64,000 bases of DNA, taken from the NCBI GenBank assembly GCA_964057225.1, contig OZ059894.1, forward strand, positions 17,018,476 through 17,082,475, in the 5' to 3' direction. Shown piece after piece: positions 54,519-64,000 of this stretch; position 1 is the first letter of the stretch, and each line of letters begins with the position of its first letter. The DNA comes from Auanema rhodensis. Its lineage: Eukaryota > Nematoda > Chromadorea > Rhabditida > Rhabditidae. The translations under genes were made by a program, and so were the position numbers. Below the pieces are notes generated by a model. That model was not told the origin of the DNA. It made no database searches and worked only from the letters and a program-made list of their open reading frames with translations.

Positions 54519-57500
54519 CAGAATTCGGGAAAGAAATACATGAATACGTTCTTGTCCCGATGATATAATCACATTTTCATATTTCTGAATTTTATATGTT
54601 CATAATCTTATACATGGTTAACTTTGCTGCCTCAACCGCATAAGCCATGTGATCTGGATCGCTATTCAAAATTCCCATCATCTTCATTACGGCTCTTTTC
54701 ATTTAGCATGAGCAAAGGATATATGTTTGAGCATACTCTCGTTCATATATTCTTTTCTTATAATATCATTTCTATAAATATTTTTTCGTTTTTTTGCATT
54801 CTTCGTCTTTTTCTACTTTTTGTTTTCTTGTTATGTTTGCATATCATTTTGTGTAAACATGTTTCTTAGTCTATACCCAACGATCTCAACCTATTGCATC
54901 TGAACTATCTCCTCCTTTCTCCATTTTCATCTCTTTATATTACTTCACCCTTTTTTTACTTTCCTATTCTCTTTGTCTATGTTTCTTGTACATTGATCTT
55001 AGTCTTTATCTCTTTCTAGCACTTTAACTTGCCATCGAGAGATACTAATCCATATAAACAAAATACTTTTCTCTCTTTCCCATTCCCTTGTCTTTTTCAT
55101 GATGCAATTATGAAGAATGACATTTTCGATGGCATGCAGCACTTTGTACAAAAAATATACTGAAGCTTTCAATAACTTAGATGAATTTTCTATTTCCTAG
55201 AAATAACCACTTCTTATCAACTGTTGTGTACTTGTTCCTTCTTATTTCACTTCATATCAGTCTTGAAAGATGTCCACAAAGACGAAATGTAGTATATATA
55301 AATACTATCACATATGAATTAGTATTTTATTAGTATTACAATCACCTTATTTCTGCATGAAGTTGGTGTATATCTCCGTCTTTTAAATGAACCACCCTGC
55401 CTGCCTAGATCTTATTTCAAAAGAATGGACAGATTCTTTTCGGAACTACTCTTGTTTTTATGTGCAGATCTATTTGATTATATAAAATATAAATATATAT
55501 TTATTATTTTTTTTCTCATTCTTGCTTAGAACCTTTCTAAGTAAGCAAGCAAGTTACAGCTCACGACGGTCGCATTCATATTTAAATCAAGAGAAGGGAG
55601 CTGAATATATGAATAAGAGGTTATCGTCTTAAGAATTCAAAAGAAAAAAATTTTAATGTTTTTTTTTGCGTTGAATACATCATACTTTCCCAGACATAGG
55701 TTTGAACATTTTCCGGTTCAAAACAGCTATTTTCCGGCTACGAGTTTCCCAGATTTTCAACAATAATGACTCAGATGGGTATAAAGATGAAAAAGAAAGA
55801 CAATGGATATCTGATGAATTCACATGACATTACTTTCACAAAAACATGACAAAATTTCTTTGTTAAAATTTCGTTTAATAATCATTAGCATACCCTAAAT
55901 GAAGTTTGAATTGAAATTTGTTCAAAATTTTAGAAACCAGATTAGAAGAACACTTGCTGTAGATAATGCAATAATCGTATAATTATCTAAACGTCAAACT
56001 ATTTACTAAGACTTCACCTTTTATCTATTTAATACTTTTTAAAGTCTTTATAAATTTATTTATTATTTATATATATATATAAGAATATTTAAAAATCTTC
56101 ATAGTTACAGAGATAGGTTTAATGTGATCGAGTTAATAATATCTTGAAGATGTATTTGCACATTTTCCGGTTTCTCTGAAAGGATTAATAAACAACTTAT
56201 ATAATAATAATTTGAATGTTTTGCTGTATTAAAAAAAACATTTCGTCTAAGTTAAGAGAGGAGAAATCAAAAAAAAGTGTAAATCAAAAATGCGAACATG
56301 TAAACTAGGGAGGTCATTTTGTTTTTATCATATGTTTTTGTTTCTTTAGACACTAAAAGACATAATAAAAAGTTGAATTTTAGTATATTTCATTTACTTA
56401 TTCATATGATCGTCCCAATAGTACGAATATTATAGTTTGCAGAGAAAAAAGTTAAATTTTGCTTTTCGAAAGCAAACTTTCAATAGTCTTCTAATATTTT
56501 TCTGTGATTATAGTTAAAAGGGATAACAAAAACAAAATTGAATATATGTTTTTACTACATAAAATAGTTAATACTATATTTTAATTCTCATTATATCTCT
56601 GACGAAAGGACATTATAAACAGTATAAACTAAATATAAACATATAATAAAACCAGGTCAATACTATACAATGCATACATCTTTCATCATAAAATATAAAA
56701 TCATGAATTGGCTATCGATATCAGACATATGCCAGTCAGTCTTTCAGTATCAAATGAAATACTTTGTTTCTGCTATAATATGTTGAATTTTGGGTTTGTT
56801 GTCTTTTTAATCTTATTGTAGATTAAATAAAATATGACAATCGTTTCATCAAAAAAGCCCACGTGAACTGTAATTGCAATTCATTTTGATTGCAACTTTT
56901 ACATTCTATCGTCGAAAATAGTAAGATTTCATCTGGAATATTAGATAATATTAACAGTCTAAGCGGCTTCTCAATTTTGTAATTCGAGTTATGAATGAAA
57001 GGAATTTTGATATTAACATCGTCCTTTATCGCTACTCTTTGTTCGATTATTAAATTGAATTTTTCGATCAACATTAATTATTTCAAGTGTTTTTAAAATT
57101 TGCTTAATGCGCAATCCATTTGATTATTAATTTTATTGATGTTTTGCTGAATATTTATTGGTCATTTCTTCCTAGATAGCTAATTTCTTCTGTTTATTTA
57201 TCATAGCTTAAACCACTCCATCGCATAATTTTCGCGATTTCGCTGATTTGTTATCATTTCGTCCTGGCCGTTCCATTCTTTTCCTGCACTTGGAAACCAC
57301 CTTATTTCGATTCCGATGAACTAGCTGCTGCTTATCCATATGCTTCAAATCCTTTTTGAAATGTTTATTCTATCTACCAAAAAGAATAAAAAAAAGTTTT
57401 TTATACGTTTTGAAAAGCATTGTTGTTTCAATTGATGTATTATAATCGATCTTCATATATCTCTATTTACTCTCATCAATTTCTCTTGTTCATCATCTGT

Positions 57501-58184
57501 TTTATGTAGTTTGAATACAAATGTCTCCACGTGTTTTTACATTTTTTTCATAATTCATTCACTTATTTTGATGTTCTACTTTCTTTCTTTTTTTGATTAT
57601 AACAAAAAGACCGTGTTATCTTTATAAATGCTTAAAAGAACAATGATTGAATGAACAAAATTTGTACATAAAACAATTATTATATACATCTCTTTTCATC
57701 TTTCAATCGAAAGATACAGTTCATGCTTTTGTTTATCACGCGTTGGAAAAAAATTGAAAGGTCACCATGTCCATCTTCCACAACATCTCCAATCTTTTTT
57801 TAATATTTTCTTGTTTTGGTTGTGGTGTGAATCATGAAACCTCTGACAGTTTCTCGATGCTATACCTACTCCCTCCATCACTCCTTCAATCTTTTTTTCA
57901 ATTTTATAGAGATGCTGTACGAAACATGTTGAAGAGAAAAAGAGAAGTAGAGAGAGGAAGAGAAAATAGAGGTTGGATGTAAGTGGAGGCGGAACCACAC
58001 TCTGCAACATTTCACATTCCAATCTCGTACTTATTTTTCAATGCTTTTTCACTCATAAAATCGCATATATCTTCTTTCATTTTTCATAATTTCTGATTCT
58101 TACTTTTAAAAGAAAAAGATTAATCATCTCTTCTATCCCCTAATATTATTCAAATTTTCAGAGTTAATAAACAAGCTTTAAAAT
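54519..58184. other. Region between PKD and the 129-aa gene, with unresolved exon-like segments
   Basis: Mostly AT-rich. Three plus-strand segments look coding: about 54620-54720, 55530-55619 joined to 55694-55766, and 57207-57359. They could belong to an alternative PKD 3' end or to an additional small gene. I could not connect them into one model. The purine-rich block at 57920-57980 is low complexity. Confidence 0.4.
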
Positions 58185-58636
58185 ATGACTAGTGATGATC
58201 GAACTGTGCAATCTACTGAACTACTAAATCCCAGAGGTATTTTGGCACATTTCTATGTTTAGTCGTTGTTTTTCTTGTGAAATATTCCTTTCAACAAGCT
58301 TTATGGCTTAATAGACTCATCTTCAAAAAGATTGTTTCGGGATGCTTTCTTGCTAAAATTAGAAAAAACTGTATGAATTATCCTGATAAACAGCTTGACA
58401 CTTTGATTCCAGTTAATGATCTCAATAGGATTATGAGAGAATATGCTCGAGTTAATCAAGAAATCACGGAAGCTCTGAACATGGGCAATTTACTGATCGA
58501 TGAATTCCGTGCCGTTCATGTAACCGGTGATGTACAATCGTCCGATATTGGGAAACTATTTATGTCGTTTCAACAATATATTGCTGAAAAATTTGAAGAA
58601 CTCGAATCAATTGCTGTGAAAGTTAATGACGTTTGA
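58185..58636 (+). CDS. Unknown 129-aa protein, probably helical/coiled coil
   Basis: Exons 58185-58236 and 58299-58636 (phase 1, 390 bases with TGA). The ATG lies about 24 bases after a TCAAATTTTCAG acceptor, consistent with trans-splicing. The protein begins MTSDDRTVQSTELLNPR, has a short hydrophobic/basic stretch from exon 2 (LWLNRLIFKKIVSG) and then a mostly helical, charged region (NDLNRIMREYARVNQEI, LFMSFQQYIAEKFEELES) ending VNDV. It has no signal peptide or catalytic motif. The upstream acceptor for exon 2 (CAACAAG) is the only one in phase but not strong, so the first 20 residues of exon 2 are less certain than the rest. A subunit of a small coiled-coil complex is conceivable; no function assigned. 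Confidence 0.6.
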
Positions 58637-61600
58637 TCGTGTGTAAGTAAGAGAACATTTGACTTGTTCATCACGAATTGTTTTTTTCTTCAGATGAATA
58701 TGCTGATAGGATTCTCCTATTCAAAGAAAGGACAGCTTCATACATGAAAATCTTCAAAGCTTTTTGATTTTTATAGTGAAGGAGAAAAAAAATTATTGAG
58801 GAATCTGACTCATCACTGCATTGTGTCAGACCATTCAGTTTTTACTACTTATCTCATTGGGATTTTGATCGTTTTTTCTCATTTATATTGATCTTTCGTT
58901 CATAATAATATTATATTTGTATCATTAAAATTCAATGTATAAACCTGTATTTTTAAAAAATGGAACAAAACGCTGCAAGAAGTGTAAAAAATGTTAAATT
59001 GAAAGTATTTTCATTGCTCAAGTTGAAATTTCTTTTGTTGTTTTCTTTTTTTTTTATTTGTATATACATAATAATATTATTAAAATTCGTAAAGTAAATC
59101 ATTTTATGAAAGATGAAAGGTAAATAAATTTGGTAGAACAAATTTCAAATTAACCGTTATTTTTAAAATTTCAATAAATTTATATATTTACGAAGTTGAA
59201 AATATATATTAAACACTGTATTATAATAATATAATTATTAAATTGGAATAATTTAAATCAAAAACGCTTTTTTTTATTTAAGAGATAAAATATTTGTTTA
59301 TATGTTTATATTGTAATTGTAGTAATGAAATGAAACATTTATGTATTTTTTTAACATTTTCTTAAGGTCAAAGCCTTATCAAAGTCCTTTTAATGTAGCG
59401 GAAAGATTTTATGTTGTCATTTCTTGAGAAAATATATACAATTTGATCGAAAGATGTTCCATCAAGAAGAAAATTCAAATCTTTGGAAATGTGTTCACGT
59501 TAAGCTGAATTCTCTGGTTTTTGGGTTAAAAACTCAATGGACAGTTTGATTTTTTATCATGAACTTAACAAACAAATAAAATTCTTTGTGAGCAAACATA
59601 TTAAGATAAGCTGCGAAGAAAGTTGTTTGCTGTAAAATGCCAGAAACTCTATACTTGGTGAACAGAATATTGAACGAATCAAATGTATTGTCATTGAAAT
59701 AATAGTAAATTCATATTTGTTTTCTTTTGAAAGGAGCCAAAAACTGAAAATTGTTTCGTTAGCATCAAAGGTATTTGGCAAAAAGAGCTGAATCAATATA
59801 ATGCTATTGTGTAAATATATATTGAATTGAAAGATTAGTCATTACATTAGGGCAATATGGTTATATGCTTCTTCTACTTCATCATAACAATCATACGTCT
59901 CTATTTCTCTCATTCTATCTTTATCACTTTAGAATCATTAATATCAATCAAATACTAAAATGAAAATAATACTTATGATATTCATATTTGCTCCCACAAG
60001 TTCCAATTGTGTCCTTAGCTTTTTCACAAAAAAGAACAATTTGTCGGTCACCACTGTCGATGTCGCAAATTCATCAGTTCTTTCTATTTTGCCCGGAGGC
60101 CAAGATCAATTCGATTTTCAAGATTCAATCCTATCACCCATCGTTTTTCATTTAGAGTACACATCCGTAAAGCTGCTTCAATTAAAGAATAATTAGTTAA
60201 ACGAACATTGGCACATAGTAAATCATCAGAAACCATGTAAGCATTCACAAACTTATTGTGAAATTTCAATAAATATGTTTTTTATTCTACGCAACGTATG
60301 GGTGTTTGAGAAAAAAATTTCAAGATAACAGTTGATAATACGATTTCTATCGGTGAAAGCATTAATATCCAATCCATAGTATTAGTATTCGAGTTTAGCC
60401 ATTTTTAAGGATTTTGTCGTCCAACGTCATCGTATAGTGGTTTCATCATAAAAGAATTAAGACAGTTGATGAGATATAATCTAAGTGGTATTCAAAGACA
60501 ACACATTCTAGAAACAACATTATTGCCAACAGATAAAAAACTGCAAAATACGTTTAAATCTCAAAGTTATTTATTCAAATTTTGGCTAGGTCACCAGAAT
60601 AGCTCTATGCCTTATCTTTGCTATGTCGGTCAGGTAGACATTTTCATGTCATTTATGAGCCCATTTGATGATGAGTACACCTGTTATCTGACAGTTTGCA
60701 TGACACGCTTTTGAATTTTTTCTTTTTTTTAAAGGAAAATTATATTTGTTCTATATGAAGAATCATATAATCCAATTTTTACTTATGCTGCTAATGATAA
60801 CATTCTATCTAAGGCTGAGAAAAGAGATCAAAACTTTAATAGAAATCGAATATTAAATTAATGATAAAGGTAATAAGAAAATAAAAGATAGAATGAGAGA
60901 GAGAGAGAGAGAATGAACTAAAAAGTATTTACCAGTTCGTATGATTTAGCTTAGCCTAGTTTAAAAAGGTAGGTTACGAGTGTAACAAGAGTTCATCGTC
61001 ATCACCATTCTTATACAATCTACTAACCAATACCAAATTAGACGAAACTTTAATGTAGGTTAAAAACTGGATAACATGGTTTTACTCTTCGCACTCAAAG
61101 TACAAAATATAGCTGCTTATTAAAAGGTTCAACCTTGAATTTTGAAAGTTCTCTGAGACGAGATTACTAGTTGAAGTCAAAATTGATTCGCTGCACACTG
61201 TACGAATCAAAACATTTGCAGTCGTACATATGTATATGCATATCTATCCAAGTAAAATTTGACTAACAAATGAATTTCTAAAAAATAATCTGAAAATGAT
61301 TAACAAAAGTTGGTAATGTCAGCCAGCAGTAAACTGAAGTAATAATGTGGAGTGATTAGTCCGTGGTTCATCGAAAGCAACATCTGTACTTCCTTAATCG
61401 AATGAGATGACATCAAGTTAGATTATATGATTGCTATAGAAATGATAATTAAAGTAGAGGAAGAACAATAAGAAGATGAGAAGAGGTTAGTGAATGGAAT
61501 AGAGAATATACGCTATACAAAGGAATTTTAACTGATCTGGTTGGTTACTAACTTTTGGTGGAAACGATAATGATTCCTGATAGTTAATAGAGCATCGATG

Positions 61601-63367
61601 AAGACGGCGACAAATCTAAACCAGTTTGATAGATCCGTTTTTAATATTTATCAGCTATCGCGCATTGTCTCTCTCTTGATATATAATAGTCTATTTTAAC
61701 TATGCAAACTTCAACTAACTATCTCCTCTTTATAATCATAAGCCGATCGTTCTGGGCTCATGGAACAAGACAGAAAATGATAAGATGGATACAAAGAAAT
61801 TGAGAAGAAGAGAGAGTTCTTATATAGCTTTGAAATATAAAGAGAGAGAGAGAGAAGGGGAGACAGGGGGGAGAGAGGAAAAGGGAGACATTAAGAGGGA
61901 GAGAGAGTGTGCGCGACAGAGAGAGAGAGGGGAGTAGAAAAAAAGAGTCAGAGAGGAATAAAGATTTTTCAATTTGCTGATCATTCGTGCCCGAACACCT
62001 AACATGCATTCATATCTACCAGTATCCACGAACATAGCTTCATTACATCAATGACCGCACAGTTCTTGTTTAGTGAATGGTCAACAAATGTAGTGACGGA
62101 CAGAATTGAATATGAAAGAAGGGATAGCAGGTGATTTCGATGGGAGTAGATAACGGGAACCCCTAACTGGGTCTCTCACTTTCGTTTCCATGTTCATCAG
62201 AGCTAGACTTATGCTATCACGTTTAAAAGAAGAGTAGGGTGCGGCTAGCAGAAAATGAAAGACAACAAGAGAAGGAGACAGAGAGAAAGATAGAAAAATT
62301 GCGAGGTGCATAGTTTGAAAGTAGGAAATTTAAGCCTAGAGAGACAAGTGATTGATATGACTTGATATTCATTATCTATTACTAGAACGAAGTAATGTAC
62401 GAAATAGTTATCGGATAAACTTTTCCTATCTGGAACTTGGTCAATCATTCATAAATTAAGTATACCGTATTCAATACCAGAAGTATGACAATCAAGGTGT
62501 GAAACCTATCTGATTATTTGGAGCAAAGCATTTATTCTGCAAAAGGATCAATGACCGCTTTAAGCTACAATACAACTTTTAGTCCAAATCAATTGGATTA
62601 TATTCAACATTTTTGTGAAAATCATTTCTTTTCTTCATAAGGCAAATGGTTTCAATTAAGAGAATAACCGTATTCATATAAGCGACAAAATCAGAACACT
62701 CAGCTGTTGAATTAACAGACTTTTTGTGAAATTAAAGCATCATTAAATTGAATTTAACGAAAAAATTAAGAGGAATAAGAGATCAAGAACAGCTAAATAG
62801 CCACGTGATGTAAATTTTTTCCTTTTTTTCTTAATTTCAACATAGAAAAATTCCAAAGATTCTTATAGTTATACGATTTTAGCTAAACTACGAATAATTT
62901 TGAAAGGCAAATACTTCACATATGTATCAATTTATTATATTTTAACTATAATAACTGATATATTATAGTTAAATCTTTTAAGATTCTGATATTAACTCTA
63001 AACATATTTTTGGTTCTCGAGTTGTTGATGCCAATGAGACTATCGAGAGAGAAAGCCATAATTCCAATTGTGAAGTCATGTCTACTTCTTGCATTTCTAT
63101 TCTCGTTAAAAATCTCTCCAGTTTTCATAATATTTTTTGATGATAAGGAAAATAAGAGAAATTTCTCGACTTATCACCCGGATAACTTCATCTAGTTTTT
63201 TCTTCGTCTCTAGTCTCTCCCAATGTCTCGCACTAATTATGGACGGTGCACGGACCCGCCCCTTATCCGATCCTTTAAATGGTCGAAGGACTCAAAAGGC
63301 TGAGAGCGTCCCCACTCCTCCACAGTTCGTTTCTACTTAAGAAGCTTCTGTGGCTAAAAACACAAAA
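58637..63367. other. Intergenic/upstream region of the collagen gene
   Basis: No confident gene. Mixed open segments on both strands at 59950-60870 may be a degraded or very short gene. A GA-rich low-complexity tract occupies 61838-61940 and a shorter (GA)n run lies at about 60897-60912. A minus-strand open stretch at 62081-62311 has a coding-like second half but no splice partners. The collagen 5' flank (63197-63367) is GC-richer and contains a possible trans-splice acceptor TTCTACTTAAG at about 63330-63341. Confidence 0.45.
61838..61940. repeat. GA/GGGA-rich low-complexity tract
   Basis: Nearly pure purine run with (GA)n, GGGGAGA and GGGGGG segments. It produces overlapping Ser/Leu-rich open frames on the minus strand that are not genes. 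Confidence 0.85.
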
Positions 63368-64000
63368 ATGGAATCAGACGGCCGACTCAAGGCCTACAAA
63401 TTCGTCGCATATGCGGCCGTCAGCTTCTCCATCGTTGCTGTTCTTTCCGTCGTCTTGACCCTGCCCATGGTCTACAACTACGTAAGCCATGTTCGCAGAC
63501 AGATGCAACACGAAATCTCCTTCTGCAAGGTAAAATATTCTCTATTATATTTTTTCTTTATTTTTTACCCTTCACACTAAATTTTATATATTTTTCTTCT
63601 TTGAAATTTTTGCACACAAAGTTTTCCATCATTCGATTTTTAATTAAGACAATAGAAAAATATTTTATCTAATCCCAATCAATCATATAAAATACTGTTA
63701 TATATATTTTCCTTTTGTAGGGCTCAGCCAAAGACATTTTTGCTGAAGTCAACTACATGAAGGGTCATGCTTCCGGTCCATCTGCCCCAGCCAACCGTAC
63801 TGCTCGTCAATCTGGATACGGAGGACCAGAAGTTAACCCATCTCCAAACCTTCAATGCGAAGGATGTTGCCTCCCAGGACCTCCAGGACCAGCTGGAACC
63901 CCAGGAAAGCCAGGAAAGCCAGGACGTCCAGGAGCTCCAGGAACCCCAGGAATCCCAGGAAAGCCACCTACTGCCCCATGTGAGCCAACCACTCCACCAC
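63368..64000 (+). CDS. Cuticle collagen, 5' part (truncated by window end)
   Basis: Exon 1 63368-63529 (54 codons) and exon 2 from 63721 to the edge, joined in phase 0. Begins MESDGRLKAYKFVAYAAVS, with a hydrophobic signal-anchor (about residues 11-37: AAVSFSIVAVLSVVLTLPM) and a basic homology-block region (HVRRQMQHEISFCK) conserved in nematode cuticle collagens. Exon 2 encodes the linker (SAKDIFAEVNYMKG), a Cys knot (CEGCC) and the first Gly-X-Y block (GPPGPAGTPGKPGKPGRPG), interrupted by KPPTAPCEPTTPP. It is secreted by the hypodermis, trimerises and is crosslinked into cuticle. Codon use shifts sharply to GCC, ATC, TAC, CCA and GGA, as expected for a very highly expressed gene. About 147 residues are visible; typical length is near 300, so roughly half lies outside the window. 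Confidence 0.95.

Noticed and set aside
61758-62035. Two overlapping Ser/Leu-rich minus-strand frames
   Set aside because: Created by the GA-rich tract at 61838-61940; not protein-like.

Overview
The window comes from a nematode nuclear genome. The evidence is a cuticle collagen gene entering at the right edge, a nematode-type multi-domain cysteine-rich secreted protein, genes broken into many short exons by introns mostly of 40-80 bases, pyrimidine-AG acceptors lying just upstream of several start codons (consistent with spliced-leader trans-splicing), and AT-rich intergenic DNA. I make no species call. Exon models were read by eye from splice sites, frame and homology. The large models all close exactly in frame: P450 509 aa, GCK kinase 548/550 aa, GGT-like 610 aa, PKD 971/840 aa, Cys-rich protein 820 aa.

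Layout. 0-5 kb: three minus-strand genes for small secreted peptides (62, 68 and 87 aa), two of them glycine-rich. 7.8-11.6 kb (+): an 820-aa secreted protein with repeated Cys-rich modules joined by Ser/Thr-rich linkers. 12.7-13.3 kb (-): a small unrecognised gene, head-to-head with a CYP4-type cytochrome P450 (13.4-15.9 kb, +). 16.3-21.1 kb (-): a Ste20/GCK-III kinase (gck-1 / MST3-MST4-STK25 type). 21.6-24.2 kb (+): a type II membrane gamma-glutamyltransferase-like protein. 24.65-25.26 kb (+): a Ly6/three-finger protein. 26.0-54.5 kb (+): one 28.5-kb protein kinase D gene (dkf-2 type) with several very large introns and at least two promoters. 58.2-58.6 kb (+): a short unknown protein. 63.37-64.0 kb (+): the 5' part of a cuticle collagen gene.

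Most interesting points. (1) The GCK-III kinase carries two tandem, homologous exons that each encode a complete DFG-to-APE activation segment. Their phases (1 in, 0 out) allow only one at a time, so this looks like mutually exclusive splicing that swaps the activation loop of the kinase. (2) The GGT-like protein keeps the nucleophile Thr but has lost several glutamyl-binding residues, suggesting a divergent or inactive enzyme. (3) The PKD gene has an alternative Cys-rich first exon and several phase 1-1 candidate cassette exons in the linker after its PH domain. (4) Two introns are best explained by GC-AG boundaries.

Limits. No operon is evident. I saw no tRNA, rRNA, CRISPR or recognisable transposon. 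The long PKD introns and the flanks at 54.5-58.2 and 58.6-63.3 kb contain GC-richer, exon-like blocks that I could not resolve into genes; these are reported as findings.
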